Below, piece by piece: positions 1-9,527 of a stretch of 64,000 nt of DNA. Positions within the stretch are counted from its first letter, which is position 1; every line of letters begins with the position of its first letter. Origin of the DNA: Candidatus Phycosocius spiralis. Its GTDB lineage: Bacteria > Pseudomonadota > Alphaproteobacteria > Caulobacterales > Aquidulcibacteraceae. Below the pieces are notes generated by a model. The model was not told the origin of the DNA. It did not search any database and saw nothing but the letters and a program-made list of their open reading frames with translations. The stretch spans positions 62,001-126,000 of the forward strand of contig NZ_BPFZ01000005.1 in assembly GCF_030158815.1 (NCBI RefSeq). The letters run 5' to 3'. The position numbers and the translations under genes were made by a program.

Positions 1-1
1 A

Positions 2-1555
2 TGCCCGTCGCCCATACTTACAGGAGGCAATTGCGTGCCGATCAACTTCTTTGACCCACGCGTAGTTGCAGGTAATCTTACCCCTGTTGAGGAAGAGTAT
101 CTTTTTGCTGATCCAAGGTCGAACAAAGGTAAAACCACCTATAAGCAGACCGTTGTAGAAGCAAACATGACTGGGGATTTTTTCAGGTTTCCATCCGCCT
201 CAGACGATGTAAAAATCAATCTTGGCATGCATTATCGTAAAATGAGTTTGAATGATGTACCAGGTGTCATAACGCTCCAACAAATCCGCCCTGGCGTATC
301 TAATTCATCGCTCGTGTCGACCGCCGGTATAACAAAAGGCAAAGACTCGGTTTGGGAAGCCTATACCGAAATATCTGCCCCATTAATGGCAAAAAAACCA
401 ATGGTTGAAAGCCTCAATGTGCTGTTGGCCTATCGCTACACAGACTATGATTCATATGATTCCAATTCGACCTGGAAAGCCACGATCGACTGGCGGATAG
501 TTCCAGAAATATCACTCATTGGGATTACTGGAACTTCTTATCGCGCTCCGGGCCTATATGAATTGTTCCTAGGTGATCAAACAGGCTTCCTGGGGCAGTC
601 CTCTGTTGACCCATGTATTCAATGGGGCCAGTCCACAAATCAAACACTGGCTGATAGATGCAAGAGAGATGGTGTACCCCCAGACTATACAGGAAGTGGG
701 TCGAGTGCACAGATCACCAGACGTGGCGGAAAAGGTGTGTTAAAGGAAGAAACCTCCAAATCGAATATCATCAGCTTGGTGTACCGTCCATCTAAGATAG
801 ATTTGAACTTAAGGCTTGATTTTTGGCAGATTAGCGTATCTGATCAAATTGGCCAATTTGGTGCAGCCAATATAGTTAATACCTGCTATACAGATACTTC
901 TGGTCGCGCTGATACTTTCTGCAAACTATTCACCCGAGACACCAATAAAGATTCTCCTCGGTTTAACAATATCCTTAACATCTTTGACTCATTTGTGAAT
1001 ATTAATGAGACTAATGTTGAAGGCATCGACTTGAAATTTGTTTATCGCAAGAGTTTTGCAATCGGTGATTTAACGGTTGATTCTCAGCACCGCTGGACAA
1101 CAAAAAACGCAACCGGAATATTTACAGACGATGAATTGGAAGAGTCTCAGGGTACAATAGGTGACCCAATCTATAATTCGATCACTCAATTCAGGTTTAA
1201 GCGCCAAGACTGGACCTATGCTTGGACGGTTACTGCAATTGGACCTTCAAATCAAATCAGATTTTTCAACGACGGTAATAATATCGTTAAGCAGCGCCCT
1301 GGAGACTATTATTCCTATAACGGACTGACATCTGTTTTTTATAAGACAAAAACAGAAACGACCATTACCCACGCGATTGCAGTTCAGTATAAATCAGATA
1401 ACTGGACTATTGTTGGGGGTATCAGTAATATTTTCAACGATCTTGCCCCAGCCATTTCAACGGGTGTAGTATCCAGACTTGGTGTAAACCCTTTGACTAG
1501 TCAATATGATATCGTCGGTCGATCCCTAACGCTAGATCTTGTCCGCCGCTTCTAG
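2..1555 (+). CDS. TonB-dependent receptor, C-terminal part (5' end outside window)
   Basis: Outer-membrane TonB-dependent receptor that would import an unidentified ligand. The frame is open to the first base of the window. The GTG at 35 is not the start: the upstream codons read ...GGNCVPINFF, which matches GCVPINLFG at about residue 515 of the complete receptor that follows. What is visible is therefore the beta-barrel half, about 518 codons. It shows the family barrel features SYRAPGLYELF (paralogue: RAVRAPSINELF), a late IFNDLAP and a C-terminal strand ending in Phe (LTLDLVRRF). The signal peptide and plug lie upstream. It is followed at once by a strong terminator, so it is transcribed separately from the next receptor. 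The ligand cannot be told from this sequence. Confidence 0.9.
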   Translation, partial: CPSPILTGGNCVPINFFDPRVVAGNLTPVEEEYLFADPRSNKGKTTYKQTVVEANMTGDFFRFPSASDDVKINLGMHYRKMSLNDVPGVITLQQIRPGVSNSSLVSTAGITKGKDSVWEAYTEISAPLMAKKPMVESLNVLLAYRYTDYDSYDSNSTWKATIDWRIVPEISLIGITGTSYRAPGLYELFLGDQTGFLGQSSVDPCIQWGQSTNQTLADRCKRDGVPPDYTGSGSSAQITRRGGKGVLKEETSKSNIISLVYRPSKIDLNLRLDFWQISVSDQIGQFGAANIVNTCYTDTSGRADTFCKLFTRDTNKDSPRFNNILNIFDSFVNINETNVEGIDLKFVYRKSFAIGDLTVDSQHRWTTKNATGIFTDDELEESQGTIGDPIYNSITQFRFKRQDWTYAWTVTAIGPSNQIRFFNDGNNIVKQRPGDYYSYNGLTSVFYKTKTETTITHAIAVQYKSDNWTIVGGISNIFNDLAPAISTGVVSRLGVNPLTSQYDIVGRSLTLDLVRRF

Positions 1556-1574
1556 GCACCACCACGGATGAAGC

Positions 1575-1606
1575 AAAAGACGGCCTTTCGGGGCCGTCTT
1601 TTTTTT
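1575..1606 (+). terminator. Rho-independent terminator of the first TonB receptor
   Basis: A 9-bp perfect stem, AAGACGGCC / GGCCGTCTT, with a TTTCGG loop, runs into eight T residues 20 bases after the receptor stop. Confidence 0.92.
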
Positions 1607-1873
1607 GTATGTAGATCGATGATACTTCACCTATGCGCGCTGCACATTCAGCCGTTAGTCTTGGTGTCTTTAGGTTGGCCTTCGTCCCATAGTTAATGCG
1701 CTCATGGCGATTACGCCAAAATGTGAGACACTTTAGCAACAATGTGCACCACTCGTTTCATTTATGTGACATTAGAACGTTGACGAGTTGTAATGAGATG
1801 TTTAGCTCGTAAAGTATTATCTGACTATTCGCGCCCAAGCGTGAACAGGTAGGGGACAATTGGAGGTTCCAAC
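1607..1873 (+). other. Intergenic leader of the second TonB receptor
   Basis: This gap between the terminator and the next start codon holds no credible gene. A TTGACG at 1780-1785 could be a -35 element, but the matching -10 (TAGCTC, 1803-1808) is poor. The ribosome-binding site TTGGAGG sits about 9 bases before the ATG at 1874. No riboswitch or Fur-box-like palindrome was recognised. Confidence 0.4.
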
Positions 1874-4800
1874 ATGAAAATTTCTTTGACCCGTGAGCTG
1901 TTGCTCGCGAGTACTATTGTTGCAGGATTAGGTTTCACTGCACCAGCTTTTGCTCAAAGTGCAGGATCCACCCCTAATAATTCTGCCAATGAAAAAGCGG
2001 CTGAAGTGGTTGTTGTTACGGGTACCCGTATTCAAACACCGGGGACCACATCGTCTAGTCCAATCACGAGTGTAGGTGCAGCTGAACTTGAATTTCAACA
2101 ATCTTCCGAAATCGAAAAAGTTCTTCGTAACCTGCCACTCGCGGTTCCAGGTGACGGCGGCAACACGAACAACGGGACAGCTGGTGTTACCACAATCAAT
2201 TTGCGTGATCTGGGCCCACAACGCAACCTAGTAATGGTTGATGGCAAGCGCGTTACACCTTACAATATTAACGGTATTGTTGACATCTCCATTATCCCTG
2301 CCGCGATGCTTGATAGAGTCGATATCGTCACTGGCGGTGCTTCTGCTGTTTACGGTTCGGATGCGATCTCGGGTGCTGTAAACTTTGTGCTTAAGCGCAA
2401 TTTTGAAGGTGTGGAAGTCAATTATGAGCATACCCGTGCTGGTAAAGATGATGGTCGCATCTCGAATGGTTCAATTGCACTTGGGGTGAATACCCCTGAC
2501 CAAAAAGGCAATATCGCCATCGCGATGAACTTCACCAAGCGTGATGGGGTTCAATTTGGTGATAGGCCATTTGGGACCTTGGGCATCAATTCGGAAAGTG
2601 GTGATGGCCTCTCTTCAATCGGCGTAAAAGTTACCCCGCCAACCAATTGCACCGGGGATAACACTGTGCCACCCTCTTTTGGTGGTTCAGGCACAACCGT
2701 TCCTGCACGGATCAATGCCTTGCCAACCTCTAGTAAATTTAAAACAGGCAATTTGCAATTCCGCGATGACGGCACTTTAGGTGCGAACTGCAATACGTTC
2801 AACTTTAACCCCTATAACTACTACCAAACCCCTCAAGAGCGATATTCGGGCGTTGCTTATGGGCATTATGGCATTAGCGAAAACCTAGAAGCCTATGGCC
2901 GTTTAATGTTTGGTGCTGTTAATGTGCGCCAGCAAATCGCGCCATCGGGCGTATTTAACAGTCCATTCTTAGTTCCGCTCAACAACCCATTCTTAAGCAA
3001 AGCAGCGCGAGATAATTTGATAGAGCGTTATCAGGCTGGTTTAACCCCTGTGGCACCAACCGCAGACATCCCAGAACCTGAACCACAAACCGTTTTGGGC
3101 AAAAATTGGCTCGATAACAATAACAATGGTATTGTTGACGCTGCTGATACCGTCCGTTTTGGTATTGCACGGCGTACAACTGAATTGGGCGTGCGATCAA
3201 CTACCTTCGATAACAATATGTTCCAGCTCATGTTCGGTTTGCGTGGCACATTTGCTGAATCATGGGACTGGGACGTTTCACTATTGCATGGCGAGTCCGA
3301 TCGTACAAACCTTTCAAGCGGATTTACCAATATTGCAAAGCTTGCAGCTTCTTTGAACACCGTTAGTGCAACCAAATGTACCACACCTGCTGGCGTTACT
3401 ACTGCCGGCTGCGTGCCTATTAACTTGTTCGGCAAGCAAGGTACCATAACCAAGGAAATGGCGGATTATCTGCGGGTGGATGCGCTTGAAAAGCAAAACT
3501 ATAAGCAAACGGTAGCCAACGCTTCAATCTCTGGTCCATTTACTGCGGCTCAAAGCCCATGGGCAGATACGCCTTTGCAGGTCGCATTGGGTACTGAATA
3601 TCGTGAAGAATTCGGTAGTGTTTCCCCTGATGACTGCTTGAAAGGTTCCAATGGCGTAAGCTGCTTGGGGGGTGGCGGTGGCAACACCTTACCTGTTTCA
3701 GGTGCGTTCTCGGTTCAAGAATTCTTTGGTGAAGCCATTATGCCATTGGCTTCCGGCAAGCCGATATTTGAGAGCTTAGAGCTGGAGCTTGGCGTTCGTT
3801 ACTCAGACTTTAACCTGACCGGGGCGAACACAACTTGGAAAGCCGGCTTTAACTGGGGTATCTTCGATTCCGTTCGTGCGCGCGTGATGCGTCAACGCGC
3901 TGTTCGTGCGCCTTCGATCAATGAGTTGTTTGCTCCATTAACCTCCAGCTTAGACAATGCTGCAGGTGATCCTTGTTCGGTTGGCGCTAAAAGCATTTCT
4001 GATTCTGTGCGCGCGTTGTGTATCGCAACCGGTATGACGTCCAGTCAAGTTGGAACTGTTCCAGATATCGTTGCAGGTCAAATCAACACCTTCTCAGGCA
4101 CGCTTCCTACGGCATTGCCTGATCCAGAAGTTGCGAACACTTGGACCGCTGGCCTCGTATTCACACCCCAAGTCAGTGGCTTGAAGAATATGATCGTCTC
4201 ACTTGACTATTACAAGATTGATATCGATGGCTACATCAACACTTTGGGCCCGCAAGAAGTGTTGGACTTATGCTACAAACAGGGTAACAAAGCCTATTGT
4301 AATCAGATCAAGCGCGTTGATGGCAATTTGATCTTCCCAGGTTCGGGCATTCAATTGTACAATCAGAACTTGGATTATTATGCCTCTGAAGGCTACGACT
4401 TAGGTGCTTCGTTTGCATTTGATCTTGAAACACTCGGTCTAGACTCAAAGTGGGGCACAGTTTCATTGTCCTACAATGCAACCTTCACCATTAGGAACGC
4501 TTCTTTGAGCTCTTCAGCATCAAGCGAAATCGATTGCCTTGGTAAGTATGGCAATCAGTGCGGTAATCCGAGCCCTAAATATAAGCATGTTGCTCGTACC
4601 ACATGGAAAGTTGGCGATGCACGTGTTTCCTCTCTGTGGCGACGCGTTGGTGAGACGACTGTAGAAGAGGTTCAAAAGGCAGATACATTTGACGACTTTG
4701 AGAAAATCAAAGCCTATGACTATATCGATTTGTTCGTCTCTTATGACTTGACATCCGCTCTAAACATTAGCTTGTCAGTCAACAATGCCCTAAACAAGAA

Positions 4801-4918
4801 CCCACCTTTGGTTGGTGGCGATATTGGTACTACCTCTTCAAATGGTGGTAACACGTTCCCACAAACCTATGACACACTTGGTCGTGTTTACACGGTTGGC
4901 TTCAATCTGAAGTTCTAA
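1874..4918 (+). CDS. TonB-dependent receptor, full length (1014 aa)
   Basis: Complete outer-membrane receptor for energised uptake through TonB-ExbBD. Residues 1-28 are a Sec signal peptide ending in APAFAQS. After it comes the short EVVVVTGTRI motif (a TonB-box-like segment leading into the plug), then the plug with the usual QRNLVMVDGKRV, DRVDIVTGGASAVYGSDA and GAVNFVLKR segments (about residues 70-180). The large beta-barrel ends in the expected Phe (VGFNLKF). The length suits the 900-1050-residue receptors common in Caulobacterales and Sphingomonadales. The start is set by GGAGG at 1862-1866. It is a paralogue of the receptor just upstream; the substrate is unknown, and no siderophore, cobalamin or sugar genes are adjacent. 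Confidence 0.95.
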   Translation: MKISLTRELLLASTIVAGLGFTAPAFAQSAGSTPNNSANEKAAEVVVVTGTRIQTPGTTSSSPITSVGAAELEFQQSSEIEKVLRNLPLAVPGDGGNTNNGTAGVTTINLRDLGPQRNLVMVDGKRVTPYNINGIVDISIIPAAMLDRVDIVTGGASAVYGSDAISGAVNFVLKRNFEGVEVNYEHTRAGKDDGRISNGSIALGVNTPDQKGNIAIAMNFTKRDGVQFGDRPFGTLGINSESGDGLSSIGVKVTPPTNCTGDNTVPPSFGGSGTTVPARINALPTSSKFKTGNLQFRDDGTLGANCNTFNFNPYNYYQTPQERYSGVAYGHYGISENLEAYGRLMFGAVNVRQQIAPSGVFNSPFLVPLNNPFLSKAARDNLIERYQAGLTPVAPTADIPEPEPQTVLGKNWLDNNNNGIVDAADTVRFGIARRTTELGVRSTTFDNNMFQLMFGLRGTFAESWDWDVSLLHGESDRTNLSSGFTNIAKLAASLNTVSATKCTTPAGVTTAGCVPINLFGKQGTITKEMADYLRVDALEKQNYKQTVANASISGPFTAAQSPWADTPLQVALGTEYREEFGSVSPDDCLKGSNGVSCLGGGGGNTLPVSGAFSVQEFFGEAIMPLASGKPIFESLELELGVRYSDFNLTGANTTWKAGFNWGIFDSVRARVMRQRAVRAPSINELFAPLTSSLDNAAGDPCSVGAKSISDSVRALCIATGMTSSQVGTVPDIVAGQINTFSGTLPTALPDPEVANTWTAGLVFTPQVSGLKNMIVSLDYYKIDIDGYINTLGPQEVLDLCYKQGNKAYCNQIKRVDGNLIFPGSGIQLYNQNLDYYASEGYDLGASFAFDLETLGLDSKWGTVSLSYNATFTIRNASLSSSASSEIDCLGKYGNQCGNPSPKYKHVARTTWKVGDARVSSLWRRVGETTVEEVQKADTFDDFEKIKAYDYIDLFVSYDLTSALNISLSVNNALNKNPPLVGGDIGTTSSNGGNTFPQTYDTLGRVYTVGFNLKF

Positions 4919-4941
4919 CCCTCAAGGATTGGAAAGTAAGA

Positions 4942-4973
4942 ATGGGCAGCGGCTTCGTCGCTGCCCATTTTTT
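4942..4973 (+). terminator. Rho-independent terminator of the second TonB receptor
   Basis: A 10-bp perfect stem, ATGGGCAGCG / CGCTGCCCAT, with a GCTTCGT loop is followed by a T-rich tail, 23 bases after the stop codon. Confidence 0.92.
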
Positions 4974-5107
4974 ATGCGCAGAGTTTTGCCGCGCACCTGT
5001 TTTACAACGCTTGGGTTTCCATCCGCTCAAAGTTGCCCAAGTATAGTGACAGGCGTAAGATTGTTTTATATGCTTAGACGATCGCAGACGGAACAGGAAA
5101 TATATTC

Positions 5108-5461
5108 ATGAGCTACCGCACTATCTTTGGGATACTGGTCTTTGCCCTGGTCAGCCCGGCTATCGTAAGCGCGCAAGTAACCCCCGTTTCGCCCGAAAAA
5201 CCCGTTGCTACGCCTCAATCTCCCGCTAAAGCGATTGAGCTAGCCTCCCCCACAGCTCCGTCCACCACAGAAAGTCCCGCTGAGAAGTCAAACGATAAGG
5301 TCTGTCGCACAGTCGAAACGCTTGGTTCACGTCTTAAGAAGCGGAAGATTTGTCGAACGCCGGAACAATGGCGCCTTGTTGAACTTAATAGCAGACGCGA
5401 AGTCGAAGCGGTTCAGAATCGTGGTGGCAATGGTAAAAGCTCAAAAATGGGTGGCAGCTAA
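5108..5461 (+). CDS. Small secreted Pro-rich protein with paired-Cys C-terminal motif
   Basis: A 117-residue protein of unknown function. Residues 1-22 are a signal peptide (MSYRTIFGILVFALVSPAIV, then SAQ), so it is exported to the periplasm. Residues 23-65 are low-complexity and rich in Pro, Ala, Ser and Thr. The C-terminal part carries CRTVETLGSRLKKRKICRT followed by PEQW. This Cys-Arg-Thr ... Gly-Ser-Arg ... Cys-Arg-Thr ... Gln-Trp pattern is, from memory, a recurring motif of small uncharacterised alphaproteobacterial periplasmic proteins; two Cys could form a disulfide. It stands alone between the receptor terminator and a convergent hydroxylase gene. Confidence 0.75.
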   Translation: MSYRTIFGILVFALVSPAIVSAQVTPVSPEKPVATPQSPAKAIELASPTAPSTTESPAEKSNDKVCRTVETLGSRLKKRKICRTPEQWRLVELNSRREVEAVQNRGGNGKSSKMGGS

Positions 5462-5484
5462 TCTATCCTCTTTTAATTGTCACT

Positions 5485-6750
5485 TCAGTCAAAGTTGAAC
5501 GAACGGGCCGCCTTGGCTAGACCTCGAACCAAGTCGCGTTCGTGGGGTGACAAAAGTGGGTTCCAAATGTCGAAAATGAGCACGACGCGTAACTGATCAC
5601 TGTCGTTTCGGGCAGTGTGTTCTAGGGTGTCATCAAATATAAGCGTTTTTCCGACTTCCCACTGGCGTGTCTCGAAGCCCACGCGATAGATGCAGTTTTC
5701 CGGCACAATTAGAGGCAAATGGACAATAAGCCGCGCATTTGTTTCGCCATGATGGGGAGGAATTTCGGTATGCGGCGCAAGGCAAGAAAACATCGCATTA
5801 GGACACAGCCCATCAATGTCTGCCAACTCGACAGCTTCAAGTGCAGCTTGTGTATTCGGACATTGATCCAAGTTTTCGTGCACCGGTGTGCCTGAGCTCC
5901 AAAGTTTAAATGTGCTCCAGTTTCGCGAATGGTTGAGATTTGCCCATTGGTTAACCGGTGCACCCGGGGCATACTCAATATAAGGAGTGAACTTCCCAGC
6001 ACTGTTATTTAGGGCCGTCTGTAGCTCGTCTCTAATGGCTGCTGTTTGGGCCTCAAGGTCGCTAACCCATGAAAACGCGCTGCGATCATAAAATGGGATC
6101 GCAGGCATCCGTGGAATATAGAGCTGGTTGCAATCGGCTAGATAGGGCTTGGATCGTCCCGCCATAATGCTGGAGGCCTCAGTCCATCGACCACTGTCAT
6201 GCCCGCCGAGCGCTTGAATTTCTGTGCCGAGTTCACAGATAAGATGCTCATAAAAAGCCGCTGAATAGGCGCGCTCCATCTGGCGGGCATGAAGGAGTTG
6301 AGGTCGCAAACTCTGTGGCCAATGGGCTTCTGGTGGGGCAACCTTTAGGGCATTGCGATACAAGATTGCAGCCGTGGTTTTCTGGCCCTGCCCCTCAAAG
6401 AAGACGGCCTTCGCGATCAGGGCTGGGAGATAATATGCGTCGATTTTTAGGGTGTCATCAATGGCGGCAAGTTCACCGCTTGAGTCTCCGCTATCTCTGA
6501 GGAATATAGCCCTACTCAAACTAATCATGGGATCATTCGGTGCTGCAACATTGGCCAATGCACTTAGTTCCAACGCTTCTGTAAGTTCCCCTCTTTGCCA
6601 TGCATGCATTGCTAAGCTGTAAAGTGCTTGTGGATGATTAGGGTCTAATGCGCGCACAGTTCTCCACAGACGCTCCGCGTCGGCCCAGCGATTTTGCCGC
6701 GCTGCCAAACCAGCTTCAGCTGCATATGTCTCTATATCCGCTTCTACCAA
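5485..6750 (-). CDS. TPR / aspartyl(asparaginyl) beta-hydroxylase family protein
   Basis: Probable Fe(II)/2-oxoglutarate-dependent hydroxylase of the AspH family, fused to tetratricopeptide repeats. Residues about 10-140 form TPR-like helices (AERLWRTVRALDPNHPQALY, then a second and third repeat). Residues about 230-415 are the hydroxylase domain. It keeps the iron-binding His of IPPHHGETNARLIVHLPL, the YRVGFETRQWEVGK segment, and the distal His of IFDDTLEHTARND before RVVLIFDIW. No signal peptide is visible, so it is probably cytoplasmic. In this clade such TPR-AspH genes often lie near TonB receptors, as here, but the target protein or metabolite is not known. Confidence 0.88.
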   Translation of the reverse strand: MVEADIETYAAEAGLAARQNRWADAERLWRTVRALDPNHPQALYSLAMHAWQRGELTEALELSALANVAAPNDPMISLSRAIFLRDSGDSSGELAAIDDTLKIDAYYLPALIAKAVFFEGQGQKTTAAILYRNALKVAPPEAHWPQSLRPQLLHARQMERAYSAAFYEHLICELGTEIQALGGHDSGRWTEASSIMAGRSKPYLADCNQLYIPRMPAIPFYDRSAFSWVSDLEAQTAAIRDELQTALNNSAGKFTPYIEYAPGAPVNQWANLNHSRNWSTFKLWSSGTPVHENLDQCPNTQAALEAVELADIDGLCPNAMFSCLAPHTEIPPHHGETNARLIVHLPLIVPENCIYRVGFETRQWEVGKTLIFDDTLEHTARNDSDQLRVVLIFDIWNPLLSPHERDLVRGLAKAARSFNFD

Positions 6751-6759
6751 AATAAAGCC

Positions 6760-8520
6760 CTACCGCACACGAACCGGTTCATTCATTACCGGGCCCTTCG
6801 ATTGGTGTGATTGGCTGATCAGTTGGGAAAGGCGCTCATCCCCGGCTAAGGCCCCAAGAACTGTTGCAGCACGGGCCAGTGTTTTGGCGCTGTGGGCGCT
6901 GGCGCCAAATGCTTTGCTAAGCGCGGTAATAGGGTCTTCTACGGCCGGATACGTCCGCAGGGAAATAGAGTCTTTGGCGTCAATCTTGGCTAAGGCTTTT
7001 GCTTTCAAGATTGCCGCACGGATACCGCCTATTTGATCAACCAGCCCCAATTCCTTGGCGCTTTCTCCGCTCCAAACCCGCCCTTTTGCCATTTCCAATA
7101 CACGTGCGATGGGTAATCTACGCCCCGCGGCAACTTTACTGGTAAAGTCTTCATAGATACGGGTAACCGCACCATTCATCGCCAGCTTCTGGCTATTGGT
7201 ATAAGGCGTTGCGGCCGAATAGGCATTGGCGAAAGGACCGCCAACTTCAATCGCCGCGATATTGGCTCCCGTATAGCGGTTTAGGGCGTCATTGATCACG
7301 AACTTACCATTAAACACACCAATTGAGCCGGTGATGGTGGAAGGCATGGCGAGGATGGCATCCGCACCTGTGGAGACATAATAGCCCCCCGATGCAGCAT
7401 AGGCACCCATGGATACGACAACAGGCTTCCCAGCCTTCTTGGCCCGCTCCACAGCCGCCCAGATTTGATCAGATGCACTGGCAGACCCACCAGGGGAAGA
7501 AACGCGCAAGATGATGGCTTTAACGTCATCATCATCGGTCGCATCGCGTATCGCCCCTGCAAAGTCATCGCTGGCGATCGAGGTCTCTTGGCTAAATGGA
7601 TCCGTATTGCCTTCGCCGGTTACAATCGCGCCTTCCCCACCAATCAACGCGATCACAGGCCCAGTGCCAGCCGAAGCTGCGTAATCGGCAAGTTCAACGA
7701 CACTGGCCTTATCGGCCCCGCCTGCACGCGTGAGGGCGGCATCTAAGGCTTCTTCAGGTTGGCCGATCTTATCGATCAGTTTGGCTTTAAGGGCGGCTTC
7801 GGCTGATAAGGGGGCTTGGTCCAGCGCCGCTTTTATTGCTTCGACGGGCATTTTTCTGTCAAAGGCGGTGGAGGCTAAGAAGGCCGAATAAATGCTATCT
7901 AAAAGGGATGTCGTTGCTTCGCGGTGTGGGGCGTTATAAGTTTTTTCGGTGTAAATATTAACCGCGTTCTTGTATTCTTTGAATTGCTCAAACTGAGGAA
8001 TGATACCAAATTTTTCCATCAAACCACCCAAAAATATGGTCTCGGCGACAAGGCCGGTTGCGGCAAAATCGGTGGAACCTTGCATCCAAAGTTCTGAACC
8101 ACCTGATATAGCAACATAATTGGAAAGGGTTGGGTATTCAAAACCCTGCGCATGAACAATCACAAACTTTCCTGTTGATTTAAAATCAACCAAGGCTTGG
8201 CGGATTTCCTCGGCATGGGCAGGGGCCAAGCCGCCTTCACTAGCGCGAATGAAAAGCCCTTTTACACTTTTGTCGGTCTCTGCGGCTTGTAATTTGCGTA
8301 CAATGTCCACCACAGAAATGGATTTGTTGAATCCAGAAAAGGGTGAGGTGGATGGCACATCCGCGATCGTGTTACGCAAATCAAGGCTAAGCACGGTATG
8401 GGTTGGTGTGGTGGGTGTATTTGTGGCCGTCACAGAAGCAATCAATATAATCGGTATCAAGACGAAGAAAAGCACAAGGCCCATAAAGACGCCGGCGATT
8501 GTGATTAAAAACTGCTTCAC
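6760..8520 (-). CDS. sppA: Signal peptide peptidase SppA, 67-kDa type
   Basis: Membrane-anchored S49 serine protease that degrades cleaved signal peptides in the inner membrane. An N-terminal membrane anchor (residues 5-30) is followed by two tandem S49 domains, as in the E. coli 67-kDa enzyme. The catalytic Lys is K184 in KEYKNAVNIY, and the nucleophile is S377 in YAASGGYYVS, just before the STITGSIGVF stretch. The conserved RVSSPGGS lies at 339-346. At 586 residues it is full length. It ends 9 bases from the start of the hydroxylase gene, so the two may be co-transcribed. Confidence 0.95.
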   Translation of the reverse strand: MKQFLITIAGVFMGLVLFFVLIPIILIASVTATNTPTTPTHTVLSLDLRNTIADVPSTSPFSGFNKSISVVDIVRKLQAAETDKSVKGLFIRASEGGLAPAHAEEIRQALVDFKSTGKFVIVHAQGFEYPTLSNYVAISGGSELWMQGSTDFAATGLVAETIFLGGLMEKFGIIPQFEQFKEYKNAVNIYTEKTYNAPHREATTSLLDSIYSAFLASTAFDRKMPVEAIKAALDQAPLSAEAALKAKLIDKIGQPEEALDAALTRAGGADKASVVELADYAASAGTGPVIALIGGEGAIVTGEGNTDPFSQETSIASDDFAGAIRDATDDDDVKAIILRVSSPGGSASASDQIWAAVERAKKAGKPVVVSMGAYAASGGYYVSTGADAILAMPSTITGSIGVFNGKFVINDALNRYTGANIAAIEVGGPFANAYSAATPYTNSQKLAMNGAVTRIYEDFTSKVAAGRRLPIARVLEMAKGRVWSGESAKELGLVDQIGGIRAAILKAKALAKIDAKDSISLRTYPAVEDPITALSKAFGASAHSAKTLARAATVLGALAGDERLSQLISQSHQSKGPVMNEPVRVR

Positions 8521-8693
8521 TTAACCCTCCCTGATTTTTGCTCATACCATTGGCATCAAAGTGCATAGGAAATCTTTTTAGCTATTAGCTTATAAAGCTG
8601 GTGCCGCCTAGCTACGATGCCAACTCGCTATGGCACGGACTATGTGGATTGGCGAGGGCAATCATCTTAACAGACAGCATATGATCAAAAGCC

Positions 8694-8722
8694 TTGCACC
8701 AGAGGAAAAGCGCGTCTATCTG
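8694..8722 (+). promoter_or_regulatory. Possible promoter of tRNA-Gln
   Basis: TTGCAC (8694-8699), a 17-bp spacer and TATCTG (8717-8722) would start transcription a few bases before the tRNA at 8734. Assigned by position and partial match only. Confidence 0.35.
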
Positions 8723-8733
8723 ACCGCCTCTCT

Positions 8734-8808
8734 TGGGGTGTCGCCAAGCGGTAAGGCATCGGTTTTTGGTACCGACATTCCTAGGTTCGATCCCTAGCAC
8801 CCCAGCCA
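8734..8808 (+). tRNA. tRNA-Gln (TTG)
   Basis: Complete cloverleaf: acceptor TGGGGTG pairs with CACCCCA (8798-8804), followed by discriminator G and an encoded CCA (8806-8808). The anticodon stem TCGGT/ACCGA encloses loop TTTTGGT, with anticodon TTG at 8766-8768. The T arm CTAGG-TTCGATC-CCTAG is perfect. Confidence 0.97.
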
Positions 8809-8861
8809 CTTTTGTTATTGAAAGCAAACTCTAACCGCACCCATTCGCCGGGCAGCGCGAT

Positions 8862-9512
8862 CTACGACCCACCGGGCTTTGCCAGCGTCAGCCAGACTTC
8901 GTGACGGCGTAAAAAGGGTGGGGTCCAGGGCGGGTCATAAGAGGCAAAGATCGCGGCGCCAACAGGCTTAAGATCACGCCGCGTGAGCCAAGCGTGCAAT
9001 TCAGCGCTTTTTTTCTCCATGGTCTCCATCGTACCAAAGCCAGAAAACTTAATAACGGCATAGCGTTTGGCGGGTTCTTCTAACAGCTTAACGTTGGGAT
9101 CAAGGGGTGCAGGCATGCTGGCCAAGCTTGAGCCTTCCGGCATGATGAAGCGAACTTTCCAGTCCCCGCCACCGTCTTGGCGTGTCATGGGGGCAGTCAT
9201 CGCGATGGATTGGCCTGTTTTTTGGCGCGTTACTGGGGCGGTCATGGCGATGGTGGTCTTGGGCTGATTGCCTCCGAAAATATAACGCGCTAGGGGGCGA
9301 AAGCCTGCGCTGGCTGGGTCTGAGCGTCCTGCAGGAACCCGCACTTCAGCGATTATTTGGGGATTGTAGTCGCGTATTTCAAACGCGCCGTCACTGATAA
9401 CGCGGGCAAAGCTTGGTTCAGGGGTCACGGCTTTACTGGGTCCAAAAAAGCCAATCACGCTAGCTAAAGGCACAAGAAAGGCAAGGGCGGGGGGGATGCG
9501 ATTTTTCTTCAT
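8862..9512 (-). CDS. SOUL family heme-binding protein
   Basis: Member of the SOUL/HBP family, small proteins that bind heme or tetrapyrroles. A hydrophobic N-terminus (IPPALAFLVPLASVIGFFG) looks like a signal peptide or anchor. The SOUL fold follows: FEIRDYNPQIIAEV, then GFRPLARYIFGGN, the repeated IAMTAPV/IAMTAPM signature, and a late AVIKFSGFGTME. The ATG at 9512 is preferred; an in-frame GTG 15 bases earlier (9527) would add only five residues, and neither has a good ribosome-binding site. It stands alone, convergent with tRNA-Gln. Its physiological ligand is not shown by the sequence. Confidence 0.9.
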   Translation of the reverse strand: MKKNRIPPALAFLVPLASVIGFFGPSKAVTPEPSFARVISDGAFEIRDYNPQIIAEVRVPAGRSDPASAGFRPLARYIFGGNQPKTTIAMTAPVTRQKTGQSIAMTAPMTRQDGGGDWKVRFIMPEGSSLASMPAPLDPNVKLLEEPAKRYAVIKFSGFGTMETMEKKSAELHAWLTRRDLKPVGAAIFASYDPPWTPPFLRRHEVWLTLAKPGGS

Positions 9513-9527
9513 CTTAAATCTACGCAC

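Noticed and set aside
35..37. GTG as the start of the first TonB receptor
   Set aside because: The frame is open to the window edge and upstream codons match the paralogue; the gene is simply cut.
8612..8827. 71-codon minus-strand frame across the tRNA-Gln
   Set aside because: It is the antisense of a tRNA gene and has no coding character.
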